NCBI RefSeq assembly: GCF_014222285.1
Contig: NZ_JACKZS010000009.1
Coordinates: 1 to 64,000, forward strand
Direction: 5' to 3'
From: Nostoc sp. UCD121
GTDB taxonomy: Bacteria; Cyanobacteriota; Cyanobacteriia; Cyanobacteriales; Nostocaceae
DNA length: 64,000 bases
Part shown: piece after piece, positions 35,686 through 47,869 of the stretch
How positions within the stretch are numbered: position 1 is the stretch's first letter
How the letters are laid out: every line of letters begins with the position of its first letter
Program-made: the position numbers and the translations under genes
Notes under the pieces: generated by a model
Seen by the model: the letters and a program-made list of their open reading frames with translations, nothing else
What the model was told of the DNA's origin: nothing
The model's database searches: none

Positions 35686-35900
35686 TCGCTTTAATGTAGC
35701 GACGCAAGTGTCTCTCCAAACTAGACGCGCTTAATATATTTTATAAATTCAGTCAGATGCGTACATAGCAATAGCGGAGCAATGAATAACCTTCGTTCAG
35801 CATTACATATAGTCATGATGTTAAGTTCCACTTGTATGTAAGTGCAGCATCACCGTTGTTTAGAAACTAAATATTTCTTTGAAGAGGTTCATTATTAGGT

Positions 35901-38312
35901 ATGAGTACTTTTTGGGGCTGGTTTCAAAGTCTAGGAGTTGCTATAGGTGGTGTGATAGTTTTCTCTGTCAACTCTGCTATTGCCCAAATCACACAGGATG
36001 GTACTCTACCTACCATTGTTAAAACAGAAGGTAGTACTATAACTATTGAAGGTGGAACACAAGTACAAAGTAATCTGTTCCACAGTTTTAATGAATTTTC
36101 GGTTCTTAATGGAAGTACAGCTGAGTTTAAAAATGCTGACAGTGTTCAAAACATTATAAGTCGGGTAACAGGTAAGTCTGTTTCCAATATTCAAGGCATT
36201 CTAAAAGCTAATGGCACAGCTAACCTGTTTCTCATTAATCCTAATGGGATTATTTTTGGTCCCAATGCTTCTTTGCAAATAGGTGGTTCATTTGTAGCTA
36301 GCACAGCCACTAGTCTGAACTTTGCTGATGGTACCAAATTTAGCACTAGTCCTCAGACTACACCCCTACTCACAGTCAGTGTTCCCGTTGGTTTACAATT
36401 TGAAGCAACTGCGGCTCCTATCCATAATCAGTCTCAAGCTTCTAGTTTAGTTAACGATACTAAAAATATTCTAGATCAAAACGTTGGTTTACAAGTGCGG
36501 CCAGACAAAACCTTGGCACTTGTAGGTGGTGATATAGTCTTGGAGGGTGGCAACTTAACAGCACCTTCCGGACGAATTGAGCTAGGAAGCGTTGCTAGCA
36601 ATAGTCTGGTTAGTCTCAACCCAACGAACCAAGGCTGGGCTTTGGGATATGAGGGTGTTCAGGATTTTAAGAACATTCAACTAATCCCGCGAATTATTGA
36701 CGGTTTCGAGTTTCCATCTACTGTAGATACCAGTGGCGATGGAGTTAGTAATATTCAAGTCCACGGTAGACATGTCTTACTCACTGGCGGTTCAGGGATC
36801 TGGGCTATAACTTTAGGCTCACCATCAGGGGGAAATTTAATGGTCACAGGTGCAGAGTCCGTAGAACTAATTGATCCCAATACAACCTTGAGGACTGGAA
36901 CTTTTGGTAGCGGAAATGCAGGAGAATTAATAATCAATACTCGAAGGTTGATTGTCCAAAAAGGTTCACAAGTAGGCACTTCTACTGGAAGTATTGGAGA
37001 AGGAGGAAATTTGACAGTTAACGCCTCCGAGACAGTAGATATTATTGGTGGTAGTGATGCTTTTCTTACTGCATTATTTAGTATCACTGGTGGTGCGGGG
37101 CTGGCAGGAGACGTAACAATAAATACAAAAAAATTAAGTGTCCAAAATGGTGCAGGCGTTTCAACAGAGTCTACTACATTATTGGATAACTTTGAAGTGA
37201 CACCAGCTACTGGAAAAGGAGGAAATTTGACTGTGAATGCCTCCAAGTCTGTAGAGCTAATTGGAACTTCACCAGCAGGCAATCCTAGTGGGTTGTTTGC
37301 TTCGGCTTTAAGGTACGGAAATACGGGAACTATTAACGTCACCACAGGACAATTGATTGTCCGCGACGGGGCTGCAATTGCTGTGGATGTTAAGATTCCA
37401 CAAAATGCGATTCCCTCAGAAAATACAAATATCACAGAAACACCAGGCGCACTAAATGTAACCGCTCGCTCTATCATGCTCGATGAAGGAAAGCTCACAT
37501 CGAATAGTGAGTCAGGTAAAGGCGGAAATATTTCACTAGAGGTGCAGGACTTACTATTGATGCGTCGCAATAGTGAGATATCTACTAATGCAGGAGCTAA
37601 TGGAGATGGAGGGAAAATCACCATCTATGCACCAAAGGGCTTCCTTGTCGCCACTCCCTTCGGAAATAACGATATCACCGCCAACGCCAACTTCGGCTCT
37701 GGTGGTAAAATCACAATCACCACTAAGAAAATCTTTGGTTTTGTGCGGCGCACAGGTGCAGATGTAGAGAGGCTTGATCCAACAGGCGAAAGAAACCCGA
37801 ATAACCTGCTAACAAGTGACATCACTGCATTTTCTCAGCAAGACCCTACATTAAATGGCACTGTACAAATCAACTCACCAGATACTGACCCTAGTAAAGG
37901 ATTAGTGGAACTACCTGTAAATCTGGTTGATGCTTCCCAGCAAATTGCTGCTGGTTGTAATTCTGGTGCAAAAATAGGAAGCAGTTCCTTTATTGCTACT
38001 GGGCGTGGAGGATTAGTAGCCGATCCCACGCAGCCATTGATAGCTGATGATGCGGTGCTGGCAGATTGGATCACACTAGAGCCAGAGAGTAAAAATAGTG
38101 CTGCTGGTATTCAGAAAAGAGCGGTTCTTCAGGCGCAGCGAAATACAGAAGAAAAATCACAGAAAGTTAATTCTGTCAATGAACCTACTCAAATTGTAGA
38201 AGCCCAGGGATGGGTAATGGATGCCGATGGTAATGTGGTTTTGGTTGCTCAAGTACCCACTGCGTCGCCTCATAATTCGTCACTCACGGCTACATCTTGC
38301 GCTGCTCGTTAG
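35901..38312 (+). CDS. Secreted filamentous-haemagglutinin-type protein (TPS domain), copy 2
   Basis: An 803-residue exoprotein with the same plan as copy 1: signal peptide (cleavage near AIAQITQ), TPS domain with NPNGIIFGPNASLQIGGSF, repeated GGNLTVNAS / GNAGELIINT units, and the C-terminal LVELPVNLVDASQQIAAGCN and ADDAVLADWITLEPE. The last 60 residues are almost identical between copies (EPTQIVEAQGWV, VVLVAQVPTASPHNSS), while the middle is diverged. This suggests duplication followed by divergence or gene conversion at the ends. The partner TpsB is not in the window. Confidence 0.88.
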   Translation: MSTFWGWFQSLGVAIGGVIVFSVNSAIAQITQDGTLPTIVKTEGSTITIEGGTQVQSNLFHSFNEFSVLNGSTAEFKNADSVQNIISRVTGKSVSNIQGILKANGTANLFLINPNGIIFGPNASLQIGGSFVASTATSLNFADGTKFSTSPQTTPLLTVSVPVGLQFEATAAPIHNQSQASSLVNDTKNILDQNVGLQVRPDKTLALVGGDIVLEGGNLTAPSGRIELGSVASNSLVSLNPTNQGWALGYEGVQDFKNIQLIPRIIDGFEFPSTVDTSGDGVSNIQVHGRHVLLTGGSGIWAITLGSPSGGNLMVTGAESVELIDPNTTLRTGTFGSGNAGELIINTRRLIVQKGSQVGTSTGSIGEGGNLTVNASETVDIIGGSDAFLTALFSITGGAGLAGDVTINTKKLSVQNGAGVSTESTTLLDNFEVTPATGKGGNLTVNASKSVELIGTSPAGNPSGLFASALRYGNTGTINVTTGQLIVRDGAAIAVDVKIPQNAIPSENTNITETPGALNVTARSIMLDEGKLTSNSESGKGGNISLEVQDLLLMRRNSEISTNAGANGDGGKITIYAPKGFLVATPFGNNDITANANFGSGGKITITTKKIFGFVRRTGADVERLDPTGERNPNNLLTSDITAFSQQDPTLNGTVQINSPDTDPSKGLVELPVNLVDASQQIAAGCNSGAKIGSSSFIATGRGGLVADPTQPLIADDAVLADWITLEPESKNSAAGIQKRAVLQAQRNTEEKSQKVNSVNEPTQIVEAQGWVMDADGNVVLVAQVPTASPHNSSLTATSCAAR

Positions 38313-38414
38313 ACTTTGAGACAAGTTAAACAGTCTCTGAATTAAGGTTCAATTTCTGTAACTTGGGAGTAATCACGATCGCAATTACTGCCAAGTTAGC
38401 CTATTGTCTATTCC

Positions 38415-39446
38415 CTAACTCGTCTCCTGAATTTGCACACGAACAGTGTGTTCAGTTGCACCACTAAGTTGCAATTCCATGATTTCACCACCCAGAGGTT
38501 CTAAGCAAGTGAGGAGCGATCGCAAGTTGGGTGTACTTGCACCAGTATCTACATATAATCTATCTGCCAAATTGCCAATTCGTTTCCACGTCATGTAGAG
38601 TTTAGCGATCGTTTGTTCAATCTGGGATGCTTGATTGACCAAATCCGCAGCAATGCTCAAACAGCCGACTCTTTGCGCTTCTTCTAAGGCTGTTTCAATA
38701 TCAACATTTTCCTGCGTCAGCGCTTGAACTTGAGCCGCCCCTTTGAGATATTTGGCCAAGTTACGCGCTTCGCTTGTTACCTGTTTCAGGGTATCCACAT
38801 CAGGATTGGCAGCAATTTCTTTCTGGATAAACTTTTGGTGCGATTCTGGCAGTTTTTCCATTTCCTTCACCAATGGGGCGATGTAGCGCGGCGGAAGGGT
38901 GTTATCTGCGGCTTTTTCTCTGACAGATTCAGGTAATAAATCTGAGGACATGGCTGTCCATTCATCGCTGAGTTGGCGCACTTCGCGCCTGGTAATGCGA
39001 TCGCCTTTTTGGGCGGCTTCACTCACCATCTGTTGCACTTCTGGCGATGCTTTGGAGGTTTCAACAAATGCTCGTTTACTGAAATTATTCACAGAACTGG
39101 GGTCGAGTTTCCCGTCTTCAATCAGAGTATCGGCACTATTGGCCAGTTGAATCCAGGCGTAAGCTTGACTTTTGCTGATTTCCCGCTCTTTTAGCCATCG
39201 CAGAAAGCCAGTACCGCGCCCATCACCACCCACTTTTTCTCTGTCGCGGATCGCCCGTAAAATTCGCCCCCGCCAGATTTCAGTCTGCAAATCAAAGCGA
39301 TCGCATACCTGCCAAGCTATTTCTAGCTGCTGTTGAAAATCAGACTCTAGAATCTGTTCATCTTCTGGATCGGGCAGTTCAAAGCTGATATCTGCTGGCT
39401 GTAGTAAAGCAGCAGCAAGGTCGTTGATGGAGTCGGTGTCTTGCAC
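38415..39446 (-). CDS. Conserved cyanobacterial hypothetical protein, possible DNA-binding
   Basis: A 343-residue soluble protein beginning with GTG. The N-terminal acidic half includes DREKVGGDGRGTGFLRWLKEREISKSQAYAWIQLANSAD, which resembles the helical segments in plasmid ParB-like or phage replication-associated proteins. A central basic helix (DRITRREVRQLSDEW) and a long helical C-terminus (QALTQENVDIETALEEAQRVG) follow. The end carries a compact domain (RVQIQETS). It has neither signal nor membrane segment. I do not know its function. It diverges from moaA. Confidence 0.6.
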   Translation of the reverse strand: MQDTDSINDLAAALLQPADISFELPDPEDEQILESDFQQQLEIAWQVCDRFDLQTEIWRGRILRAIRDREKVGGDGRGTGFLRWLKEREISKSQAYAWIQLANSADTLIEDGKLDPSSVNNFSKRAFVETSKASPEVQQMVSEAAQKGDRITRREVRQLSDEWTAMSSDLLPESVREKAADNTLPPRYIAPLVKEMEKLPESHQKFIQKEIAANPDVDTLKQVTSEARNLAKYLKGAAQVQALTQENVDIETALEEAQRVGCLSIAADLVNQASQIEQTIAKLYMTWKRIGNLADRLYVDTGASTPNLRSLLTCLEPLGGEIMELQLSGATEHTVRVQIQETS

Positions 39447-39607
39447 GATTGATGATAACTAGTGGATGCGATCGGCTTATTATGCCATAATCTGCGGACT
39501 CTCACTTAAGGGGGAGTACGGTATTTTGAATTACAACAAATATAGTAGGAAGGGGTAAACCACCTCAGTGAGGTCTTTAATTGATCAGAGAGAATAAAAA
39601 TAAAACG

Positions 39608-40594
39608 ATGAACCAGGTAGACTACCTCCGCATTAGTTTAATCGATCGCTGTAATTTTCGTTGTCAATACTGTATGCCAGAGGGAGTAGAACTGGACTAT
39701 ATTCTCAAGCAACAGCTGTTAACTGATGAGGAGTTGCTCACCTTAATTAAGGAAGTATTTATTCCAGTAGGCTTTAATCGGTTTCGTTTGACAGGGGGTG
39801 AACCCTTATTGCGTCCGCGTGTGGTGGATTTGGTCAGTGCGATCGCAACTTTACCCCAAACTCAAGACCTTTCAATGACCACCAACGGGTTTTTGCTGGC
39901 TCCGATGGCACAAAACCTCTACAATGCTGGTCTGCGACGAATTAATATCAGTCTAGACTCTCTCGATCCTGACACTTTTAATCAAATTATCGGTAATCAG
40001 GGGCGTTCTCGTTGGCAACAAGTTTGGCATGGCATTCAAGCTGCCCACCACGTCGGATTCGACCCACTGAAGCTGAATGTGGTGGTAATTCCTGGCGTTA
40101 ATGACCACGAAATTCTAGATTTAGCCGCCCTGACAATTGATAAACAGTGGCACGTTCGATTTATTGAATTTATGCCTATTGGGAATGTGGATTTGTTTGG
40201 CGATCGCGGTTGGGTATCATCAGCCGATTTACGGCAACAAATCCGCGATCGCTGGGGCTTGACAGAATCTCAAGTTCGTGGGGCTGGCCCTGCTGATGTC
40301 TTTCAAATTCCTGGTGCGAAGGGGACACTAGGATTTATTAGTCAAATGTCAGAATGTTTTTGCGATCGCTGTAACCGGATGCGCCTGAGTGCTGATGGCT
40401 GGCTGCGTCCCTGTTTATTGAATGAAACTGGTCAAATAGATTTAAAAACTGCTCTGCGTTCTGGCACTAGTACCACTCAATTACAAGAACAGGTGAGGCA
40501 TTTACTTGGAATCAAGCCAGAAGTTAACTTTAAAGGGCGCGATTCTGGGATTGTCGGTACATATACTCGCACTATGTCACAAATTGGTGGCTAG
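39608..40594 (+). CDS. moaA: GTP 3',8-cyclase (molybdenum cofactor)
   Basis: A 328-residue radical-SAM enzyme. I start at the ATG at 39608; the longer frame begins at a TTG nine codons upstream. The N-terminal 4Fe-4S site is [12 protein letters not shown], followed by [11 protein letters not shown]. The C-terminal second cluster has [21 protein letters not shown]. It converts GTP to 3',8-cH2GTP, the first step of molybdenum cofactor biosynthesis, needed for nitrate reductase. The C-terminus lacks the GG tail but ends QIGG, which is the normal activator-like C-terminal Gly-Gly. Length and motifs are complete. Confidence 0.95.
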   Translation: MNQVDYLRISLIDRCNFRCQYCMPEGVELDYILKQQLLTDEELLTLIKEVFIPVGFNRFRLTGGEPLLRPRVVDLVSAIATLPQTQDLSMTTNGFLLAPMAQNLYNAGLRRINISLDSLDPDTFNQIIGNQGRSRWQQVWHGIQAAHHVGFDPLKLNVVVIPGVNDHEILDLAALTIDKQWHVRFIEFMPIGNVDLFGDRGWVSSADLRQQIRDRWGLTESQVRGAGPADVFQIPGAKGTLGFISQMSECFCDRCNRMRLSADGWLRPCLLNETGQIDLKTALRSGTSTTQLQEQVRHLLGIKPEVNFKGRDSGIVGTYTRTMSQIGG

Positions 40595-40653
40595 TCATTG
40601 GTCCTTTGTCCTTTGCAAATAACTAGGGACAAATGACTAAGAAAAAATGACTA

Positions 40654-41262
40654 TTACGCTTGTCGTGAGTAGTATTCCACCACAAGTAGTTCATTAACTT
40701 GTAGTGCCACCCATTCGCGCTCAATAACACTGTTGACTTTACCAACCAACTTATTTTTGTCAAACTCCAAATGACTGGGGAGGTTTGCCAAACCGGGATA
40801 TTGCAAGTTAGCTTCCACCAACTTCCGTGATTGTGCCCGATCCCTGACTGCAATTACTTCTCCAGGACGGCATTGGTAGCTGGCAATATTCACCACACGA
40901 CCATTAACAGTTACGTGACCATGATTCACCAATTGACGAGCGGCTGGGATAGTCGGGGCTATACCCAAGCGGAAAACGGTATTATCCAAGCGCATTTCTA
41001 ACAATTGCAGCAGCACTTGTCCGGTAGAACCAGTAACACGTCTGGCTTTCCGCACATAGCGGAGCAATTGTTTTTCAGTCAAACCGTAGTTGAAACGGAG
41101 CTTTTGCTTTTCTTCTAGACGGATGGCATACTCAGAGCGTTTCTTACGGTTCTGACCATGCATACCAGGTGGGTAAGCGCGTCTGGCGCTTTTACGAGTC
41201 AATCCTGGTAGGTCGCCTAAGCGACGGACAATTCTGAGGCGTGGCCCTCTATATCGGGACAT
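40654..41262 (-). CDS. rpsD: 30S ribosomal protein S4
   Basis: A 202-residue S4. It shows [21 protein letters not shown], the [14 protein letters not shown] loop, an S4-type RNA-binding region ([40 protein letters not shown]) and the C-terminal ERLYVEYYSR-like [11 protein letters not shown]. It nucleates assembly of the small-subunit body on 16S rRNA. As in other cyanobacteria it is a single gene, not in an alpha operon. A 458-base leader region upstream has unusual composition (see 41263-41720). Confidence 0.96.
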   Translation of the reverse strand: MSRYRGPRLRIVRRLGDLPGLTRKSARRAYPPGMHGQNRKKRSEYAIRLEEKQKLRFNYGLTEKQLLRYVRKARRVTGSTGQVLLQLLEMRLDNTVFRLGIAPTIPAARQLVNHGHVTVNGRVVNIASYQCRPGEVIAVRDRAQSRKLVEANLQYPGLANLPSHLEFDKNKLVGKVNSVIEREWVALQVNELLVVEYYSRQA

Positions 41263-41720
41263 GAGTTTCCTTAATCTAATCCTGTTTAAACTTTACCCAA
41301 ACATTCTATGTTGACATACCACTGATTAAAAATCAGGGGATTCTTGGTTTTTGAAGCTGCTTGCCTTGGTATGACGTATCCTACCAGAGTAGAGGCTTCA
41401 ACTTTTGTGCCAGTTGCTTTAAGTCGGTACCGACGTACTAGCTTCCAAGCTTGAATTCCGACCTGTCACGCCGTACTTCTGCCAATAAGTTTTTTGTTTT
41501 TATTTAGTTTCGTAGGCTACTCAATCATCAGATTGGTGTACGCAGTATTCTTACTCTGAAATACTTTTTACGTTGCCTACTTATCTTTCAAACAGTTATA
41601 TTAACACAATTTCCGACATAATTAATTATGTCTAAACTTTGCTCACGCTGAAATTATTGAATTACAGAGGATTTTTAAAATATTTGAGTTAGCATAACTT
41701 TGGGTGTTTGGAGAATGGCA
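41263..41720. other. rpsD leader / divergent spacer with unusual GC-balanced block
   Basis: 458 bases between divergent genes. At 41350-41500 the DNA is richer in GC and inverted repeats than its flanks. It includes a perfect 12-bp palindrome GTCGGTACCGAC (41423-41434), then AAGCTT and GAATTC sites, and a T-run (GTTTTTTGTTTTTATTTAG, 41490-41508) on the plus strand. On the minus strand near 41290-41350 there is CCAAGAATCCCC and a small hairpin CTGATTTTTAATCAG (41319-41333). These could be a structured rpsD 5' leader, a small RNA, or the remnant of a mobile element. None is established. Confidence 0.4.
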
Positions 41721-42368
41721 ATGTCAATGAGCAACAAAGCGGTTAATAGAGGTAAGAACAAACAAGCCAGTTCCACCTCCAGAAGTTTAATAGTACCAGT
41801 TTTGGCTATAGCTGGATGGTTGACAACGATCTTACCCAACCCAGCGATCGCTGCTTCCTACAGCAATGATTATAGTAACTGTGCAGGTCGTCTTTTAAAA
41901 GTGGGCGTAACGGCAGAAGCGGCATCACAAGCTTGTGCAGCTGCACTGCGTCCAACGGATTTGGCTGCTTGCGTGGTTAAAATTGATAAGGAAACCCAAA
42001 TTGCTGCGACAGATGCACTTTCTTCTTGTGGGAAGGCCCGGCGACCTGAAGAGTTAGCTACCTGTGTAGTCGGTGTCAGTTTAAGTACGAAAGAAGAAGC
42101 TAATCCGGCAGTTTTAAATTACTGTGGACGTAGTTTGTTACCCGTGCGCTTTGGGCAGTGTGTGGTTGGCTTGCGTAGTCAAATCGATGTTCCTCCTGCT
42201 CAAGTCTTAGATACTTGTATTAGTGCTGATGATAGTGTTATCGGTGCTTCATCTTCAACACCACCAACCATCATTCCCGCAGGATCAAGTATCGAGACTG
42301 TTCCGTTTCCAACGCAACAGACTGTTCCAGCACAACCGACTGTTCCAACGCAACCCGGCACTAATTAA
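41721..42368 (+). CDS. Secreted Cys-repeat protein
   Basis: A 215-residue exported protein. Several in-frame starts exist: TTG 41700, ATG 41715, 41721 and 41727; GGAG at 41710-41713 fits the ATG at 41721 best. After a signal peptide (basic stretch, hydrophobic IVPVLAIAGWLTTI, cleavage near AIAAS) come three copies of a roughly 37-residue module with the pattern C-x3-x-R/L-P-x5-C-V-V-x: CAAALRPTDLAACVV, CGKARRPEELATCVV, CGRSLLPVRFGQCVV. Paired Cys suggest disulfides. The C-terminal 35 residues are a Pro/Thr/Gln-rich tail. Similar modules occur in cyanobacterial exported proteins, of unknown function. Confidence 0.7.
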   Translation: MSMSNKAVNRGKNKQASSTSRSLIVPVLAIAGWLTTILPNPAIAASYSNDYSNCAGRLLKVGVTAEAASQACAAALRPTDLAACVVKIDKETQIAATDALSSCGKARRPEELATCVVGVSLSTKEEANPAVLNYCGRSLLPVRFGQCVVGLRSQIDVPPAQVLDTCISADDSVIGASSSTPPTIIPAGSSIETVPFPTQQTVPAQPTVPTQPGTN

Positions 42369-42408
42369 ATACAGTGCTTTGTAATTGCTGAGAATATAGG
42401 TTAATTAG

Positions 42409-42436
42409 TAAGGTGGGCGTTCTAATGCCCACCTTA
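42409..42436 (+). terminator. Terminator of the Cys-repeat protein gene
   Basis: TAAGGTGGGC and GCCCACCTTA form a perfect 10-bp stem (8-base loop), 40 bases after the stop codon. The following TTAGTCTG is only weakly T-rich. Confidence 0.6.
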
Positions 42437-42721
42437 TTAGTCTGTCAAGTTTAAATTTATAGGTAAGCAAGCTTGTAGAGGACTTACACACAAAATAGTC
42501 CAAACCTATATTTTTTGGTAGAGGCAATTCATGTAGACGCAAAGCTTAGTCTACGAGTTATCCAACAAAATACCCGCAGAGTATTGCCCCTACTTTGTGT
42601 AGTTTTGAGTAAGTCCTATTGGAGTCAAAACTAGCTTGACTGAAGCAACAATATTTATATAATAGAATCCGTCATAATTGCTTTACGCTTGCAAATTATG
42701 CAAACTAAATACTTACAATAC

Positions 42722-42749
42722 AAAAGTCACAAGCAGTTTTGTGACTTTT
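42722..42749 (-). terminator. Hairpin, probable hetR terminator
   Basis: AAAAGTCACAA and TTGTGACTTTT form a perfect 11-bp stem with loop GCAGTT, 117 bases past the hetR stop. On the minus strand the stem itself ends in TTTTG, giving the T-tract of a terminator. Confidence 0.55.
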
Positions 42750-42865
42750 ATACTATTAGTACAGTATGACAATGTAAATAGACCAATCATCCCCCTACTT
42801 TTAAGTAAGGGACAAAAGCGGTGAAAAGCTTATAATGTAAGCTTTTTGAGTTTTGCGTAGTGCAA

Positions 42866-45529
<2,664 letters not shown>

Positions 45530-47869
45530 TTAATTCGTGTTACTGGAGGGTTTAGCCTGATTTCGCATCGTTTCTAGGCTGAAAGCAGCCGCGCCAAAGG
45601 TTACTAACAACACTCCCAGAATTTGCACAATCTCTAAATTTTCTTGAATGATTAACCCAGCAAAAATCACCGTTAAAACTGGGATGCTACCACCGATAAT
45701 TGCCGATCGCGAAGCGCCTAGTTTACTGATACCAACATTGTTCAGCAAATAACCAGCAAGAGTCAGCACACCCAAGATAAATGCGCTTAAAACCAGTTCT
45801 AGCATCTTAGAGGGGTCAAAAACTATCAAGTTCCAATTGCTTGGCAAAGGTAGCATCAAACAGATAAAACTCAACAGCAACATGGTAGCGAAGTTAATTA
45901 AGGTAAAAGTCACGGGATGCAGCTTGCTAGCACATACCCGTGTGAGAATTATGTAAGCAGCAAAAGCTACGCCCGAAAGAAGGGCGGTGCTGCCTCCTAG
46001 TGAAGGATTACCGATACTGGTGTTGGGAGAACCTCCTAAAACTAACAATTCACCGCAGCAAATGGCAGCGATCGCACCGAAGCGGAATGTGGTGGGGCGA
46101 TCGCGGAACAGAAACCACGACAATAAGCCACTAACCATCGGGTAGATAAAGAACAGTGCGATCGCCATTCCAGTTGTGACTTGAGCGATCGCAATGTAGA
46201 TTAGCACCTGAGACAAGAACAAAAAGCACCCACTCACAACCGACAACAGCAAAATCCGCTTGGTAGCTGTATTAGCAGCTGTGGGATTTCCTCGCACTGA
46301 AGCGGCCAAGTTTTCTAAATCTTGCCATAGTGTTGGATGCAACATGGGAGATAGCAATACCATCAGTGGTACTACCACCATAAACCGGAGCGTCAAAATC
46401 AACAGAGTATTACCCAAAGTCGGCGGTAGCAAGCGTTCTACATCTACTACTCCAAAAATTTGGGAACCTTCATGGAAAATCACCTTGATGGCTATGTTGT
46501 AAAGCGACGATATCACTGCTGATAAGACAATCAACAAGAAACCGACTTGCAACTGCGAAGAGCCGGAGGATTCACGCGATCGCGATTCTGAGGGTTTTGC
46601 TGGCGGCTGCGGCTCTAGCGCAGTCGAAGGTGGTGATTTTGGTTTGCTCTGCGACACTCTGCGGATCACAGAATTTGGTTCAGTAGCGTTTCTTCTTCGT
46701 AAAGGTTGAGGTTGTATTGCTTCCGGCTTTGGCACAGATACAATAGGAGGCTCTAATGTTATTTCGCTTTCTGACAAATCTTTATTGAAGACAGAAATGG
46801 GTTCAGCAGCGTTTTCCTGCGATGGCGGAACTACAGGAGCAGTAGGCTCTGGTGTCGTTTCTCTTTCCGACAAGTCTTTGATAGGAACAGAAATCGGGTT
46901 CGAGGTGTTTTCTCTAACAACAGGAGACTCTGATGTCGTTTCTCTTTCCGACAAGTCATTGCTAGGGACAGAAATCGGGTTCGCAGCGCTTTCTCTAACA
47001 ATGGGAGGCTCTGATGTTATTTCTCTTTCCAACAAGTCTTTGATGGAGACAGAAATTGTATTCGCGGTGTTTTCTCTAACACCGGGAGGCTCTAATGTGG
47101 TTTCTCTTTCTTCTAAAAATTGATCCGGGATCGCAGAAATTGGCTCAGAGGAATTTTTTACTACTTCGCTAAAGGTTGGCGGGGATGTCTCAGAAGGATT
47201 GTTTTTTTCTGGCTCAGTAAACTGCAAAACAGTAGGCGTACCTGCTGCTGGTTTGCGTGAAGTTTCTTCTATAGTTTTTTCTAGTTCTCCATGCAGGCGG
47301 TTAACAAACTCCGTCAAAATCGTTTCCCCTTGCTGTTGCTGGCTATACATCCGCGACAACTGTTGGGAAAGATTACTTTGATAGTTTTTTAGCTCCTGTT
47401 GCAGCGAGTTAAAAGTAACAGTAACGGTGTCATCCAGGCTGTCAAACATGTGTTCGACTTTTTCGTTGATTTCACCTACTACATTGCTGCTCACTTCAGC
47501 GGACTTCAGCGCAGCTTGTTCGTAAGACTTACCCTCTATGCTTTGGTTAGCTAAATTTGCCAGAGAGGATTGCAGTTGTGAAGATATATGTTTTGCCAGA
47601 ACTTCTGCCAGTTGACGAATTAAGACTTGCTGTTCGGTGATTTGGCGCACTTGTTGTAAATGCTCTTTTTCCTCTACCAAGCCTTGAATCTCATCGGATA
47701 ACCGATTTTTTTCTGACTGAAGTCGCTTTACATCTTCCTGCAACGCTCTGAGGACATTCTGCTGAAGATTTTCTAAGTCTTCAACTACAGCCCAAAGAGC
47801 ATTTTCTGCTGCTCTAGATAGCTCGCCTCTGACTCTTGGATTTTCTGGTTGCTTCTCGAATCGCCCCAT
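45530..47869 (-). CDS. Coiled-coil/EamA fusion transporter
   Basis: A 779-residue protein of unusual build. Residues 1-205 form a long soluble helical region with coiled-coil segments (EDVKRLQSEKNRLSDEIQGLVEEKEHLQQV). Residues 254-370 carry four copies of a 27-32-residue repeat (ERETTSEPPVVRENTANPISVPIKDLS type). Residues 380-440 are a Pro/Ser/Arg-rich linker. Residues 441-765 are a ten-helix DMT/EamA transporter with two five-helix halves (GMAIALFFIYPMVSGLLSWFLFRDRP, GASRSAIIGGSIPVLTVIFAGLIIQE). EamA proteins alone are about 300 residues. The substrate is unknown. The cytoplasmic N-terminus could tether the transporter to a partner. Confidence 0.8.
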   Translation of the reverse strand: MGRFEKQPENPRVRGELSRAAENALWAVVEDLENLQQNVLRALQEDVKRLQSEKNRLSDEIQGLVEEKEHLQQVRQITEQQVLIRQLAEVLAKHISSQLQSSLANLANQSIEGKSYEQAALKSAEVSSNVVGEINEKVEHMFDSLDDTVTVTFNSLQQELKNYQSNLSQQLSRMYSQQQQGETILTEFVNRLHGELEKTIEETSRKPAAGTPTVLQFTEPEKNNPSETSPPTFSEVVKNSSEPISAIPDQFLEERETTLEPPGVRENTANTISVSIKDLLEREITSEPPIVRESAANPISVPSNDLSERETTSESPVVRENTSNPISVPIKDLSERETTPEPTAPVVPPSQENAAEPISVFNKDLSESEITLEPPIVSVPKPEAIQPQPLRRRNATEPNSVIRRVSQSKPKSPPSTALEPQPPAKPSESRSRESSGSSQLQVGFLLIVLSAVISSLYNIAIKVIFHEGSQIFGVVDVERLLPPTLGNTLLILTLRFMVVVPLMVLLSPMLHPTLWQDLENLAASVRGNPTAANTATKRILLLSVVSGCFLFLSQVLIYIAIAQVTTGMAIALFFIYPMVSGLLSWFLFRDRPTTFRFGAIAAICCGELLVLGGSPNTSIGNPSLGGSTALLSGVAFAAYIILTRVCASKLHPVTFTLINFATMLLLSFICLMLPLPSNWNLIVFDPSKMLELVLSAFILGVLTLAGYLLNNVGISKLGASRSAIIGGSIPVLTVIFAGLIIQENLEIVQILGVLLVTFGAAAFSLETMRNQAKPSSNTN
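46760..47110 (-). repeat. Intragenic 81-bp-type tandem repeats in the EamA fusion gene
   Basis: Codons 254-370 hold three 27-residue units and one 32-residue unit with the shared skeleton E-R-E-x-T-x-E-P ... R-E-N/S-x-x-N-P-I-S-V ... K/N-D-L-S. Differences among copies are scattered, as expected of an old expansion under selection. Confidence 0.7.

Larger units (their letters stand above)
42369..42865. other. Convergent spacer between the Cys-repeat gene and hetR
   Basis: 497 bases, no gene. It contains the terminator of the Cys-repeat gene (42409-42436), a Nostoc interspersed element around 42530-42600 (ATGTAGACGCAAAGCTTAGTCTACG, shown in part) and a hairpin likely to end hetR (42722-42749). 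Confidence 0.5.

Noticed and set aside
36755..37624. 289-codon minus-strand frame inside FHA copy 2
   Set aside because: Antisense shadow of the Gly/Asn/Thr-rich repeats; the plus strand has a signal peptide and TPS domain.
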